Assembly: GCF_000262245.1 (NCBI RefSeq) | Contig: NZ_AJSX01000038.1 | Location: forward strand, 1 to 47,959 | Origin: Pasteurella bettyae CCUG 2042 | GTDB taxonomy: Bacteria; Pseudomonadota; Gammaproteobacteria; Enterobacterales; Pasteurellaceae | Direction: 5' to 3' | DNA: 47,959 nt | Part shown: one piece after another, positions 28,121-38,447 of the stretch | Numbering within the stretch: the first letter of the stretch is position 1 | Layout: each line of letters opens with the position of its first letter | Position numbers and translations under genes: made by a program | The notes under the pieces: generated by a model | Databases searched by the model: none | Seen by the model: the letters and a program-made list of their open reading frames with translations, nothing else | What the model was told of the DNA's origin: nothing

Positions 28121-29548
28121 ATGCCAAAATTCACTCGAAAATTTCTTATAACTAGCCTCTTTTTTGCTAGTTCTGCTTTTGCTCAAGTTGATATTCAATC
28201 AATCAGTCAAGAACTTCCACCAGGTGCCAGCCTCGGATTTATGGCTGAAAATATCAACCAAAATAAAATTATCGCCAATTATAATGGCTCAACTTTTATG
28301 TTACCCGCTAGTACACAAAAGGTTTTTACCGCATTAGCGGCAAAATTAGCACTTGGTGACCAATTTCAATTTGAAACTAGCTTGCAAACTACGGGTAAAA
28401 TTCAAAATAATAAATTAGAAGGCGATCTAATCGCAAAATTTACAGGGGATCCTGATCTCACAACAGGTCAGCTTTATCAACTGTTTGCTCAGCTAAAAAA
28501 ACAAGGCATAAATAAAATTACTGGGAATTTAATTTTAGATACCTCTGTATTTGCTAGTCATGACCGTGGTTCTGGTTGGATTTGGAATGATTTAACCATG
28601 TGTTTTAATTCGCCTCCAGCCGCAGTTAATTTGGACAGTAATTGTTTTTCAGTAAATATTGATGCTAATAAAGCTATTGGTGAACTCGCACAATTTAATG
28701 TTCCAACTCAATATCCAATTCAAGTTTTTGGGCAAGTAAGGATTGTTGGCTTAGATGAAGCACCTTACTGCCAATTAGATGCTGTGGTTCATGATAATAA
28801 TCGCTATCAAATTAAAGGCTGTATTACTCGCCAAACTCAGCCCTTTGGATTAAGCTTTGCCGTACAAGACACAGATGCCTATGCAGCTGCAATTATTCAA
28901 CGTCAATTAAAACAAGTTGGAATTGAATTTAATGGTAAAATTCAACAACCTCACCATCCGCAAACGGGAACAATGTTAGCACAACACTTATCGAATCCCT
29001 TACCTGATTTACTAAAAAAAATGATGAAAAAATCAGATAATCAAATTGCAGATGCTCTATTTCGGACAATTGCCTATAAAACTTTTAATCGTCCAGCTTC
29101 TTTTCAACTAGGCACATTGGCAATAAAACGGATTTTAAGTTCACAAGCTAAAATTAAGTTTGGTCATACGATCATAGCCGATGGCTCTGGTCTTTCTAGA
29201 CATAATTTGATTGATCCGAACACAATGCTTCAAGCATTACATTATATTGCTGAAAATGAAAATACCTTACATCTAATGGAAACGTTCCCTATTGCTGGAG
29301 TCGATGGCACGATTAGCGGTCGTGGATCACTTATTAATCCTCCATTAGTAAAAAATATTTTAGCCAAAACGGGTTCTCTTAAAGGCGTTTATAATCTAGC
29401 GGGCTTTATGACAAATGCAAGAGGTGAAAAAATAGCATTTGTACAGTTTATTAATGGCTATTCTACAGGTGAATTAGAAAACAAAACTAAGCGTGCTCCA
29501 TTAGTACAATTTGAAAGTAAACTCTATAATGCTATTTATGTAGAATAA
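28121..29548 (+). CDS. dacB: D-alanyl-D-alanine carboxypeptidase/endopeptidase DacB (PBP4)
   Basis: Periplasmic class C penicillin-binding protein that trims and cleaves peptidoglycan cross-links. 475 aa with a signal peptide (residues 1 to about 21, cleaved after SAFA). The three active-site motifs are STQK (Ser64), SDN in KKSDNQIAD, and KTG in LAKTGSLKG; the long insertion between the first two is typical of PBP4. It is divergent from greA, also the E. coli order. A terminator follows at 29569-29612. Confidence 0.95.
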   Translation: MPKFTRKFLITSLFFASSAFAQVDIQSISQELPPGASLGFMAENINQNKIIANYNGSTFMLPASTQKVFTALAAKLALGDQFQFETSLQTTGKIQNNKLEGDLIAKFTGDPDLTTGQLYQLFAQLKKQGINKITGNLILDTSVFASHDRGSGWIWNDLTMCFNSPPAAVNLDSNCFSVNIDANKAIGELAQFNVPTQYPIQVFGQVRIVGLDEAPYCQLDAVVHDNNRYQIKGCITRQTQPFGLSFAVQDTDAYAAAIIQRQLKQVGIEFNGKIQQPHHPQTGTMLAQHLSNPLPDLLKKMMKKSDNQIADALFRTIAYKTFNRPASFQLGTLAIKRILSSQAKIKFGHTIIADGSGLSRHNLIDPNTMLQALHYIAENENTLHLMETFPIAGVDGTISGRGSLINPPLVKNILAKTGSLKGVYNLAGFMTNARGEKIAFVQFINGYSTGELENKTKRAPLVQFESKLYNAIYVE

Positions 29549-29568
29549 TTTATTATAATTAAACTCTT

Positions 29569-29612
29569 AAGCCCTTAATCAAAAAGAAATAAATAGATTA
29601 AGGGCTTTCTTT
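29569..29612 (+). terminator. Terminator of dacB
   Basis: Twelve-bp stem (AAGCCCTTAATC 29569-29580 with GATTAAGGGCTT 29596-29607), 15-base loop, then TCTTTT. Confidence 0.8.
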
Positions 29613-29707
29613 TGTAAATCTATCTAAATATTCAAAATTCCATTTTTCAAACTCCAAAATATGTTTTAGAATGATGTCATCGCTTACTCTATCATGCTTA
29701 TAAAACT

Positions 29708-30265
29708 ATGAAATTAAATTTTCCAACATTTCTAACATTATTCAGAGTTGCATTGATCCCCTTTCTGATTATTGCTTTCTATCTGCCATTTACATGGGCA
29801 CCATTCTTAGCAACAATCATCTTTTTTATTGCTTCAGTAACCGATTGGTTAGATGGATATTTAGCTCGAAAATGGAAACAAACTACTCGTTTTGGTGCTT
29901 TTCTTGATCCTGTAGCCGATAAAGTTATCGTGGCAACCGCTTTAGTTTTAATTGTAGAATATTATCATGCCTTTTGGATTACAATCCCAGCTATTGTCAT
30001 GATTGCACGAGAAATTATTATTTCTGCCTTACGGGAATGGATGGCTGAAATTGGTAGCCGTACTACTGTTGCTGTATCTCATTTAGGTAAAATTAAAACA
30101 ACCTCTCAAATGCTTGCTTTAGGCGGATTATTGTGGCGAGCTCAACCTTGGATGGAAATATTAGGTATTATTTTACTTTATATTGCAATGATTTTAACTG
30201 CATGGTCAATGATGCAATATTTAAAAGCAGCGAAAGGTCATTTACTTGATGATGTCAATTTCTAA
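29708..30265 (+). CDS. pgsA: Phosphatidylglycerophosphate synthase
   Basis: Inner-membrane enzyme that joins CDP-diacylglycerol and glycerol-3-phosphate, the committed step to phosphatidylglycerol and cardiolipin. 185 aa (E. coli 182) with about four to six hydrophobic helices. The CDP-alcohol phosphotransferase motif D-G-x2-A-R-x8-G-x3-D-x3-D is complete, starting in DWLDGYLAR at about residue 56. It lies upstream of tRNA-Gly and tRNA-Leu, as in E. coli, with uvrC nearby but convergent here. Confidence 0.95.
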   Translation: MKLNFPTFLTLFRVALIPFLIIAFYLPFTWAPFLATIIFFIASVTDWLDGYLARKWKQTTRFGAFLDPVADKVIVATALVLIVEYYHAFWITIPAIVMIAREIIISALREWMAEIGSRTTVAVSHLGKIKTTSQMLALGGLLWRAQPWMEILGIILLYIAMILTAWSMMQYLKAAKGHLLDDVNF

Positions 30266-30376
30266 ATTAATTTAATTTATCAAAACAAATTAATTGTTTT
30301 AAATAAATAACTTAATTCAAGTTGCTTCATTTTTACTCAAACAATATTAAATTTAGTAAAAACTGATAAATACCGT

Positions 30377-30404
30377 TTGACATCCCCTCAGAAATCCGTA
30401 AAAT
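30377..30404 (+). promoter_or_regulatory. Promoter of the Gly-Leu tRNA pair
   Basis: Consensus TTGACA (30377-30382), 16-base spacer, TAAAAT (30399-30404), about 40 bases before tRNA-Gly. In the 30266-30797 gap I see only this promoter, the two tRNAs, their terminator and an uptake core at 30789. Confidence 0.75.
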
Positions 30405-30445
30405 TCACTCTCGTTGATTAACGATACGTTGTTATGTAAATCAAT

Positions 30446-30521
30446 GCGGGAATAGCTCAGTTGGTAGAGCACAACCTTGCCAAGGTTGGGGTCGCGAGTT
30501 CGAGCCTCGTTTCCCGCTCCA
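30446..30521 (+). tRNA. tRNA-Gly (anticodon GCC)
   Basis: Complete 76-base cloverleaf with an encoded CCA. The anticodon loop contains GCC, reading GGC and GGU. Nearly identical to E. coli glyV/glyW. Confidence 0.97.
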
Positions 30522-30532
30522 AATTAAAATCT

Positions 30533-30619
30533 GCCCGGGTGGTGGAATCGGTAGACACAAGGGATTTAAAATCCCTCGCTTTCCGAAGCGTGACGGTTCA
30601 AGTCCGTCCCTGGGCACCA
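30533..30619 (+). tRNA. leuZ: tRNA-Leu (anticodon UAA)
   Basis: 87-base class II tRNA with a long variable arm and an encoded CCA. The anticodon loop contains TAA, reading UUA and UUG. UUA is the dominant leucine codon in this AT-rich genome. It starts 11 bases after tRNA-Gly; the E. coli cluster has a cysteine tRNA between them. Confidence 0.96.
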
Positions 30620-30648
30620 TTTTAAAAAACCAATAAATTCAAAAATAT

Positions 30649-30672
30649 AGTCGCTTAATGCGGCTTTTTTTT
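30649..30672 (+). terminator. Terminator of the Gly-Leu tRNA pair
   Basis: Six-bp stem AGTCGC/GCGGCT (one G-U pair), 5-base loop, then eight T. Confidence 0.85.
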
Positions 30673-30797
30673 ATATCTAAATTTTTCCTCTTTCAACGCT
30701 AAACCGCAATAAGCAATTAACATTTATATTTTAAATAAAATAGACTGAATTTGAGTATACTTTTACCGTGAAAATTTTTTCTAATCAGACCGCACTT

Positions 30798-32624
30798 TTA
30801 ATGGCGTAATGCCTCATAAATTTTCTCAGCTAGAGATTCTGAGATGCCTGGCACAGAAGCAATTTCATCTAGCGTGGCATTTTTAACACCTTGCATCCCC
30901 CCTAGATATTTTAATAATGCTTGGCGACGTTTCGCACCAATTCCCTCAATAGTTTCCAAACCACTTTGAGTGAAGGCTTTTTGACGTTTTTTACGATGAC
31001 CTGTAATAGCATGATTATGACTTTCATCACGAATATGCTGAATCAAGTGCAAAGCTAGACTATCAGCAGGCAAGTTAATTTCACGCTCTTGTTTACTGAT
31101 AATTAAGGTTTCTAAACCAGCTTTTCGATCTACACCTTTAGCAACTCCAATTAAGTGCGGTCGATTTTTATCCCATTTCACGTTCAGTTCACTAAAGACT
31201 TTTAAAGCACGATTTAGCTGACCTTTTCCCCCATCAATAAATATAATATCAGGAATTTTTTCAGACTCTAAATCACGGTCATAGCGTTTTTTGAGTGCTT
31301 GTTCCATCGCTGCATAATCATCTCCTCCCGTAATACCTTCAATATTAAAACGACGATAATCAGATTTTAGAGGTCCCTCTTCATTGAAAACGACACAAGA
31401 AGCTATCGTTTGTTCACCCATTGTATGGCTAATATCAAAACATTCCATACGGTGAATTTTGCCAATATTGAGTAGCTGTTGTAGTTCTTCATAACGTTCA
31501 TGAATAAGAGAAGATTGCTTTAACTGCAATGCTAAAGCGGCTTGTGCATTCATTTGTGCTAAATACAAATATTTACTCTTGCTACCTTTCGTCCTATCTT
31601 GAATAGAGACTTTTCGACCTGCTTGATCAGACAATAACTCTTCTAATTCTATTTTCTCTGCAAGTTTATGATCCACAATAATACTATTAGGAATAGTTCT
31701 ACCTTGATGTCCTTGTAAATAAAATTGCCCTACGAAAGTTTCCGTTAATTCATTTAATGTTGTATTAGCTGGTACTTTCGGAAAGTAACTGCGATTACCC
31801 AAAATTTTACCTTGGCGAATAAACAACACATGCACACATGCAATGCCTAATTTATAGGCAATAGAAATAATATCCATGTCATCTAAGCGTTCATTAGAAA
31901 CAAATTGTTTTTCAATCACAGAGCGTACCGCTTGAATTTGATCACGATATTGAGCGGCCTCTTCAAAATTTAACTCTTGACTCGCAGTTTCCATTTTAGT
32001 GATAAGATGATCCAATACTTGTTGATCCTTACCTTGTAAAAATAAACGTGCATAATTCACTTGTTGATTATATTCTTGATCAGTCGTGTAGCCTTCTACA
32101 CAAGGTGCAAGACAGCGTCCAATCTGATATTGCAAGCAGGGGCGTGAACGATTTCGATAAACAGAATTTTCACATTGACGAATAGGAAATAGTTTTTGCA
32201 ATAAGGATAAAGTTTCTCGCACCGCACCTGCATGAGGATAAGGTCCAAAATACTCTCCTTGCACTTTTTTACTACCACGATGAGAAGTAATACGAGGGTG
32301 TTGTTCTTTGGTTAATAAAATATAAGGATAGGACTTATCATCTCGCAATAGTACGTTATAACGAGGTTGAAAAGTTTTAATATAATTATGTTCAAGCAAT
32401 AGCGCTTCTGTTTCAGAAGTCGTTATGGTGGTTTCTATATGATGAATAGAGTCCACCAATGCTTCTGTTTTTTTACTACTTAGATTGGCTCTAAAATAGC
32501 TAGATAAACGTTTTTTAAGATCCTTCGCTTTTCCCACATAAATGACCGTATCTTTGTCATCAAACATACGGTAAACACCAGGATCATGAGTTACATTTGC
32601 TAAAAATGTTTTGAAATCAAACAT
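30798..32624 (-). CDS. uvrC: Excinuclease ABC subunit C
   Basis: Makes both incisions in nucleotide excision repair after UvrA/UvrB find damage. 608 aa (E. coli 610). It has an N-terminal GIY-YIG nuclease domain (GVYRMF...VIYVGKA), a Cys-rich segment ([13 protein letters not shown]), a UVR domain that contacts UvrB (about residues 200-235), an RNase H-like C-terminal nuclease domain with FDISHTMGE and FIDGGKGQ, and a helix-hairpin-helix pair at the end ([25 protein letters not shown]). An uptake core touches its stop codon (30789-30797) and another lies inside (31153-31161). Confidence 0.96.
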   Translation of the reverse strand: MFDFKTFLANVTHDPGVYRMFDDKDTVIYVGKAKDLKKRLSSYFRANLSSKKTEALVDSIHHIETTITTSETEALLLEHNYIKTFQPRYNVLLRDDKSYPYILLTKEQHPRITSHRGSKKVQGEYFGPYPHAGAVRETLSLLQKLFPIRQCENSVYRNRSRPCLQYQIGRCLAPCVEGYTTDQEYNQQVNYARLFLQGKDQQVLDHLITKMETASQELNFEEAAQYRDQIQAVRSVIEKQFVSNERLDDMDIISIAYKLGIACVHVLFIRQGKILGNRSYFPKVPANTTLNELTETFVGQFYLQGHQGRTIPNSIIVDHKLAEKIELEELLSDQAGRKVSIQDRTKGSKSKYLYLAQMNAQAALALQLKQSSLIHERYEELQQLLNIGKIHRMECFDISHTMGEQTIASCVVFNEEGPLKSDYRRFNIEGITGGDDYAAMEQALKKRYDRDLESEKIPDIIFIDGGKGQLNRALKVFSELNVKWDKNRPHLIGVAKGVDRKAGLETLIISKQEREINLPADSLALHLIQHIRDESHNHAITGHRKKRQKAFTQSGLETIEGIGAKRRQALLKYLGGMQGVKNATLDEIASVPGISESLAEKIYEALRH

Positions 32625-32676
32625 TACTTTATATTCTAAAAATTTTTACTTCCTAAGATACTATCATAGAAATAAA

Positions 32677-32706
32677 TAAGGCACGAACAGAAATGCACGT
32701 GCCTTA
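32677..32706 (-). terminator. Probable terminator of yidB
   Basis: Nine-bp stem TAAGGCACG/CGTGCCTTA (32677-32685 with 32698-32706) and a 12-base loop. On the minus strand the following bases are T-rich (TTTATTTCT). Confidence 0.65.
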
Positions 32707-32724
32707 CTAAAATCAAGTTATTAA

Positions 32725-33403
32725 TTAGGAACGATTACCAAAGAAACCATTTAAGATTGAACCTATATCTTGTGCTAATTCACTATTTGAACTTGGTGCA
32801 CGAGTTTGGCTTGTGCGAGTTTGTTGGTTTAATACTTGATTTAATAAATCACCTAAACCGCCTTCTGTACCTTGTTGCATTGGTTGTTGAGGCTGTTGAG
32901 GTTGTTGGCTCACGCCACCCCCTAATACACTACCTAATACCCCGCCAAGTAAATCATCTAAACCAAAACCCTCTTCTTGTTGTGCTCGTTGAGTTGCTTG
33001 AGCAAGGCTATCAGTTTGGACACCACCTTCACGTCCATTAGGTGTTAACATATCAATAATTTGTGGTAATACTTGAGATAAAATATCTTGTGCTTGTGAT
33101 TTATCTACACCCGCTTGTTTAGCCACATTTGAAATAGTATCCTCACCAAATACTTCTGACACCTGATTTGAATGCATTGGCTGATTGCGTTCTGTACCAA
33201 TCCAAGATTCTAATACATCACCTAATCCACTTTTTTGTAATTGATTAAAAATACCTTCCATACCACCTTGTAATTGTAGTAATGAACCTAATACATTGGT
33301 TATTAATGATGAATTTTGACCATTATTTGAATTACCGCCTAATGCATTACTAATTACCGCCTAATGCATTACTAATTACCGCACCAATAATTTTTTCTAA
33401 CAT
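32725..33403 (-). pseudogene. yidB: YidB family (DUF937) gene disrupted by a 22-bp tandem duplication
   Basis: The gene should start at ATG 33403 (AAGGA 9 bases upstream), but translation from there reads 17 codons and stops at TAG 33350-33352. The cause is an exact 22-bp tandem repeat (33339-33360 and 33361-33382). Removing one copy restores one open frame of 218 aa that begins MLEKIIGAVISNALGG and runs into the YidB-type segment SGLGDVLESWIG. As it stands, the longest product begins at an internal ATG at 33261 (178 aa) and lacks about 40 N-terminal residues. YidB function is unknown. Compared with E. coli YidB (about 132 aa), this version has a Gly-rich and Gln/Pro-rich insertion near the C-terminus. 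Confidence 0.8.
33339..33382. repeat. Perfect 22-bp tandem duplication
   Basis: Two adjacent identical copies, 33339-33360 and 33361-33382, preceded by a further 8-base partial copy (ATTACCGC, 33331-33338). The 8-base direct repeat flanking the unit suggests slipped-strand duplication. 22 is not a multiple of 3, so yidB is shifted out of frame. Confidence 0.97.
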
Positions 33404-33437
33404 GATAGATGTTCCTTAATAGAGATAAACTTTAGGA

Positions 33438-34211
33438 TTAAGCTAAAATAGCTCTGACTTTCTCAAGATCTTCTGGTGTATCAACACCTACTGCGGGAAC
33501 TTCTTTAGCTAGTTCTACATGAATCTTTTCACCATACCAAAGTACACGCAATTGTTCTAGGCTTTCTATTTGCTCTAATGCGCTAGGTTGCCATTGCACA
33601 TATTGTTTAATGAAACCCGCACGATAAGCATAAATACCTATATGACGTAAATAATGATCTGATAATTTTAATTGTGCCAGTCCAATTTGTCCTGATTGTA
33701 ACTTCGCAAATTGATCTCGATCCCAAGGAATCACTGCACGAGAAAAATATAAAACATACCCATCTTTATCGGTCAACACTTTGACGGCATTGGGGTTGAA
33801 AAGTTCTTCAGACTCATGAATTTTCACTCCCAAAGTTGCCATATTTACATTAAATTTACATAAGTTCTCTGCTACCTGAGAAACAATTACTGGTGGAATC
33901 AAAGGTTCATCCCCTTGAATATTCACGATAATCTCATTATCTGAAATATTTAATTTATCCACTACTTCAGCTAAACGCTCAGTTCCAGAATTATGCTTTT
34001 CGGAAGTCATACAAACTTCACCACCAAATTGTTCTACTACTTTTTTCACATCTTCATTATCTGTAGCGACAATAACTCTGCTAGCACCTGATAATTTAGC
34101 CTTCTCAAGCACATGAATAATCATTGGTCTGCCTGCAATATCTGCAAGTGGTTTACCAGGTAAACGACTCGATGCAAAACGGGCAGGAATAATTACAGTA
34201 AATTTTGTCAT
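33438..34211 (-). CDS. kdsB: CMP-Kdo synthetase
   Basis: Activates Kdo with CTP for lipopolysaccharide core assembly. 257 aa (E. coli 248). The N-terminal nucleotide-binding signature [19 protein letters not shown], the NIQGDEPLI motif and the metal-binding Asp in [12 protein letters not shown] are visible. Its ATG overlaps the ycaR stop by 4 bases, so translation is probably coupled. It is the last intact gene of the msbA-lpxK-ycaR-kdsB envelope block. Confidence 0.96.
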   Translation of the reverse strand: MTKFTVIIPARFASSRLPGKPLADIAGRPMIIHVLEKAKLSGASRVIVATDNEDVKKVVEQFGGEVCMTSEKHNSGTERLAEVVDKLNISDNEIIVNIQGDEPLIPPVIVSQVAENLCKFNVNMATLGVKIHESEELFNPNAVKVLTDKDGYVLYFSRAVIPWDRDQFAKLQSGQIGLAQLKLSDHYLRHIGIYAYRAGFIKQYVQWQPSALEQIESLEQLRVLWYGEKIHVELAKEVPAVGVDTPEDLEKVRAILA

Positions 34212-34402
34212 TTTATATCCTTAGAGATATGATTATCTTCATTAAGCATAACCGCTGTTTCAGGCAGTAAAACAGGGATACCCTCTTTAATTGAATAGGC
34301 GACATGATCAAAACGGCAAATTAAACGCTCATACTGTTTATCATATTGCAATCGACCTTGGCAAATTGGGCAAGCAATAATTTCCAGTAATCTACCGTCC
34401 AT
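34208..34402 (-). CDS. ycaR: Trm112-family small protein YcaR (UPF0434)
   Basis: 64-aa protein with a Trm112-like zinc-ribbon pattern: ACPICQGRL near the N-terminus and one further Cys in LICRFD, then the conserved IKEGIPVLL. Homologues lie between lpxK and kdsB in many gammaproteobacteria; the function is not established. ATG 34402 gives the family start [12 protein letters not shown] and is 6 bases from AAGG; an adjacent ATG at 34405 is less well placed. It overlaps lpxK by 11 bases and kdsB by 4. Confidence 0.9.
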   Translation of the reverse strand: MDGRLLEIIACPICQGRLQYDKQYERLICRFDHVAYSIKEGIPVLLPETAVMLNEDNHISKDIK

Positions 34403-35369
34403 CATTCACCTTCTGCGTAATTTTTTTTATAAATTCTACCGCACTTTTTCCCTTAATTTCAGCCTCAACAGGCACATACCACCAGTTTTCTTGAGCAAAA
34501 GGAAGACATTTAACAGCATCTTTTTCAGTCATAAAGTGCGGTTCGTTTTTAACAAATTTTTCGAATAATTCAGCACTAAATTTCTGGTGATCTTGAAACT
34601 CATAGGTGTTATTCAATTGAATACCTAAATTTTGTAACATTAAAAAGAAACGTTGTGGATTACCAATTCCAGCAAAGGCAGAACCTGATTTAAATTCAGT
34701 TAAAGAACGTTTTTCATTTGTTAGTAAATTAATCGCATATTGAGGCACTAAATTCATTATTACTTGGCTATATTGATTTGCTTGACCATTAGCAATAATT
34801 AAATCTACTGAATCCAAACGACTTGATAATTCTCGTAGCGGGCCCGCTGGCAATAGAAAACCATTACCTAAACCTCGCACAGCATCCATTACTACAATTT
34901 CAAAATCACGTTGAAGTTTATAGTGTTGTAAACCATCATCACTCACAATGACATCACAAGGAAATTTTGATAATAATAATTCTATCGCTTGTTGACGATT
35001 TGGAGAAATACAAACGGGTACTTCTGTACGTTTGGCAATAAGAACTGGTTCATCGCCTCCTTTTACAGGATCTGTTTCACTGGTGACAAGTAACGGATAA
35101 ACCTCAGTCTGACTACCATACCCTCGAGAAATCACACCTACCTTTAATCCTTCAGCTTGTAACGCTTTAACTAGCCAAATCACCACGGGGGTTTTACCAT
35201 TGCCTCCCACAGATAAATTACCAACGATTACAACAGGAACAGGGGCTTTATAGGATTTGGAAATACCAGATTGAAAAAGCCAGCGGCGACAACTGCTCAC
35301 TAGCCAAAATAGACAAGAGAATGGTAATAATAAATAGGCGATCCAGGATTTTGAATACCAAAAATTCAT
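34392..35369 (-). CDS. lpxK: Tetraacyldisaccharide 4'-kinase LpxK
   Basis: Adds the 4' phosphate to the lipid A disaccharide precursor at the inner membrane. 325 aa (family about 330). One N-terminal membrane segment (about residues 9-25) is followed by the P-loop [11 protein letters not shown] and [10 protein letters not shown], which carries catalytic acidic residues. It lies between msbA and ycaR, the common Gram-negative order. Two opposite uptake cores lie in its C-terminal part (34438-34446 and 34534-34542). Confidence 0.95.
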   Translation of the reverse strand: MNFWYSKSWIAYLLLPFSCLFWLVSSCRRWLFQSGISKSYKAPVPVVIVGNLSVGGNGKTPVVIWLVKALQAEGLKVGVISRGYGSQTEVYPLLVTSETDPVKGGDEPVLIAKRTEVPVCISPNRQQAIELLLSKFPCDVIVSDDGLQHYKLQRDFEIVVMDAVRGLGNGFLLPAGPLRELSSRLDSVDLIIANGQANQYSQVIMNLVPQYAINLLTNEKRSLTEFKSGSAFAGIGNPQRFFLMLQNLGIQLNNTYEFQDHQKFSAELFEKFVKNEPHFMTEKDAVKCLPFAQENWWYVPVEAEIKGKSAVEFIKKITQKVNDGR

Positions 35370-35450
35370 TGTAAATTCTCTTCAATAGATGATTTAATTT
35401 AAAAGGCACAAGCCAAAATATCTAACGGCTTGTACCATTATATATAATAA

Positions 35451-37208
35451 TTAACCGTTAAACTGCATGCTATGCAACTGTTTATAGGCACCATTTAAAG
35501 CGAGCAATTCAGTATGATTACCACGTTCACAAATTTCACCATGGTCAATCACTAAAATTTCATCGGCTTTTTCAATAGTTGATAAACGGTGTGCAATGAC
35601 CAATACAGTTCGATCTTTTTGTAACACTTCAAGTGCGGCTTGAATTGCACGTTCTGATTCTGTATCTAAAGCTGAAGTTGCTTCATCTAAAATCAATACT
35701 GGTGAATTACGTAATAACGCACGTGCAATAGCTAATCGTTGACGTTGACCACCAGATAAACTTGCCCCATTCTCGCCAATGACAGTATCAAAACCTTGTG
35801 GTAGCTGTTCGATAAATTCATAAGCATAAGCGGCTTTTGCTGCCTTAATAATTTCTTCACGGCTATATTTATCTTTTGCCGCATAAGCAATATTGTTAGC
35901 AATAGTATCATTAAATAAATGCACTTGTTGTGATACTACAGCACAGTTTTCACGTAAATTAGCTAACTGATAATCTTTAATATTAACGCCATCTAACAAA
36001 ATTTCACCCTGTGAAACATCATAAAAACGTGTCATTAAGTTCGCAATAGTGGATTTACCTGAACCTGAACGTCCAACTAATGCAAAAGTTTTGCCTACAG
36101 GCAAGATAAAAGAGATATTTTTCAATGCTAATTCATCTTTATCTGCATAAGCAAAACTGACATTTTTAAATTCGACTTCACCTTTAGCAGGCTCTGCTTT
36201 ATAAGTTCCTGTATCCTTTTCAATTTCTAAATCAAGTAACCCAAATAAGGTTTGGCAAGCAGCCATACCACGTTGAAACTGAGCATTTACATTGGTTAGA
36301 GATTTAATTGGACGTAACATCGCAAGCATTGATGAGAATACAACCGTAAAGGATCCCGCAGTCAAATTATCATCCATAATGGTTGGTAAAGTTGCAAGAT
36401 ATAACACAGCCGCTAACGCTAATGAAGCAATAACTTGTACAACACCATCAGAAATTGCATCTGCTGTGACCATTTTCATACCTTTACGACGCATATCATT
36501 ACTTACATGATTAAAACGTTCTTCTTCGATAGCTTGGCCACCAAAAGATAAAACTTCTTTATGGCCTCTTAGCATTTGTTCGGTGGCAGAAGTTAACTCC
36601 CCCATAGAGTCTTGCATGTTTTTACTTAACTTACGGAATATCTTAGAAACCATGCGCACTAAAACCGCAATAATTGGACCGATAACAAAAAGAACGAGGG
36701 TTAATTTGACACTGGTATAAAACATAACCACTAGCAATGAAAGTACATAAGCGCCTTCACGAACGATAGTAATTAATGAGCTAGAAGAGGAATTCGCAAC
36801 CATTTCAGAATCATAGGTAATTCGAGAAAGTAATTTACCCGCAGAATTTTGATCAAAGAATGCAACGGGCATAAACATTAAATGTTTAAACATTCGACGA
36901 CGAATTGTCATCACTACTTTGCCTGATACCCAGCTAATGCAATAAGATGCCACAAAGTTTGTCAATCCTCGAGCAAAGATAATAGCAACTACAGCAAATG
37001 CCATAATTCTCAGAAATGTATGATCTGCTTGACCAAAGCCATCATCTAGTAAAGGTTTAAGCAAATAAATGAGACCTGAATCTGCCAAGGCATTAAATAT
37101 TAATGCTATACCTGCAACAATTAAGCCTAATTTGAAAGGTGCAATGGTTGGCCATAAACGTTTAAATGTCTGACTCGTTGACAGATCTTTTTTTTCCATT
37201 TCTTGCAT
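35451..37208 (-). CDS. msbA: Lipid A flippase MsbA
   Basis: Homodimeric ABC exporter that flips core-lipid A across the inner membrane. 585 aa (E. coli 582): six membrane helices (about residues 20-320), then an ATPase domain with Walker [10 protein letters not shown], the Q-loop, signature [15 protein letters not shown], Walker [13 protein letters not shown] and the switch His in IAHRLST. The N-terminus ([18 protein letters not shown]) matches MsbA closely. ATG 37208 has GAG 6 bases upstream; ATG 37199 is the alternative. It is downstream of comEC and upstream of lpxK, as in Haemophilus. Confidence 0.96.
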   Translation of the reverse strand: MQEMEKKDLSTSQTFKRLWPTIAPFKLGLIVAGIALIFNALADSGLIYLLKPLLDDGFGQADHTFLRIMAFAVVAIIFARGLTNFVASYCISWVSGKVVMTIRRRMFKHLMFMPVAFFDQNSAGKLLSRITYDSEMVANSSSSSLITIVREGAYVLSLLVVMFYTSVKLTLVLFVIGPIIAVLVRMVSKIFRKLSKNMQDSMGELTSATEQMLRGHKEVLSFGGQAIEEERFNHVSNDMRRKGMKMVTADAISDGVVQVIASLALAAVLYLATLPTIMDDNLTAGSFTVVFSSMLAMLRPIKSLTNVNAQFQRGMAACQTLFGLLDLEIEKDTGTYKAEPAKGEVEFKNVSFAYADKDELALKNISFILPVGKTFALVGRSGSGKSTIANLMTRFYDVSQGEILLDGVNIKDYQLANLRENCAVVSQQVHLFNDTIANNIAYAAKDKYSREEIIKAAKAAYAYEFIEQLPQGFDTVIGENGASLSGGQRQRLAIARALLRNSPVLILDEATSALDTESERAIQAALEVLQKDRTVLVIAHRLSTIEKADEILVIDHGEICERGNHTELLALNGAYKQLHSMQFNG

Positions 37209-37274
37209 AAATTCTCAATGTCCGAATGATATAATTTGGCGCATTGTACCCTATATTAGACAATGATCCAAATA

Positions 37275-38441
37275 TCAATCAGGGATCTTGCCTACAACTT
37301 GTTCAAACCAAGGAGAATAGGGATTCCTAGCAGAATCCAATTCTATTTTATCTGGATAAAATAGTAAGGATATTTGCCCCAATATTGCCGTATTATAGAC
37401 CGCACTTTGATACTGTTTTAATCGTTCTGTGACTACCTTATGAGGAAAATGCCATTGATTCCAACGCCCAGCAGAAATGATTGCAATTCGGGGATGAGTT
37501 TTATCTAACAAGGCTTTGCTAGTTGATGTTTTACTACCATAATGGCCAACCTGTAGAACATCTATTTTATCTAATTGAGAAATAAATTGAGTTTCTTCTG
37601 CTATATCAGCATCTCCTGTTAATAATAGTTTATGCGAACCATCATCCACTAATAACACACAGGAATGTGTATTTTTTGCTCTTTGTACTATTTGTTTTGG
37701 TGCTAATGCCTTAATTTGTAAACCTTGCCATTGAAATTCAACACCTTGTTGGCAAAAAGTGCGGTCAGTTTTGCCATAATTTTGTTGTGATGACATCATT
37801 AGCTTGACTTCTGGATAAGCTTGTAACACAGCGCTCGCACCACCTGAATGATCATTATCATCATGGCTCAGAATCAACCAATCCAATTGCAAACCTTGCC
37901 TTTTTAGATAGGGAATCACTTCAATTTCTGCCATATTACTTTCTTTCCAGCCTGCACCTGTATCATATAAAATCGCATGTCTATCTTTAATTAACAGATT
38001 AGCAAGACCTTGACCTATATCTAAAGTTTCAAATTGCCAATTAGGTTTATTCAATAACTGTAGAGCAAATCCAATAGAAGCGGAAATAACGCCTAATAAT
38101 GCAATAAAACAAATATTCCGATATAAGATTGGGGATAAACTGCGGTCGGATTTTAAGGAAAATCTTCTAGGTTTTAAGTAATCATATACACCTCGAGGTT
38201 GATGCTTTCTCTGATAAACCCAATACATTAGCAAGATAAATAAACCGCCTAGCATGACAGAAACCCAGCAAGCTATGGGATGGCTAATATTGATCCAATA
38301 ATTTTGAAAAAAACTTAATAATGCGGTGAAATAATCTATTAATTGATTAGCGAGCCACCAACTCGATAATGCGCCATTTGTGAATAAAGCAAAAAGTATC
38401 AATGGCACTAATAACAAGCTGAATAAAGGCACGATAAGCAA
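37275..38441 (-). pseudogene. comEC: ComEC/Rec2 C-terminal part, after an in-frame amber codon
   Basis: C-terminal half of the competence channel protein, in the same frame as the N-terminal half and separated from it only by TAG (38448-38450) and two sense codons. It holds the remaining membrane helices of the competence domain and a metallo-beta-lactamase-like domain with LDIGQGLAN and the SHDDNDHSGG metal motif. The domain is otherwise intact, and two uptake cores lie inside. The first usable codon here is TTG 38441, without a ribosome binding site, so separate translation is unlikely. With the TAG read through, the whole protein would be about 796 aa, close to the H. influenzae Rec2 length. 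Confidence 0.85.
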
Positions 38442-38447
38442 ATTTGC

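Noticed and set aside
30282..30300. AAAACAA/TTGTTTT hairpin after pgsA as a terminator
   Set aside because: Only A-T rich pairing, with the T run inside the stem; likely chance in AT-rich DNA.
32860..33041. Plus-strand Leu/His/Asn-rich open frame opposite yidB
   Set aside because: Generated by the complement of Gln/Gly-rich codons; biased composition and no start signals.
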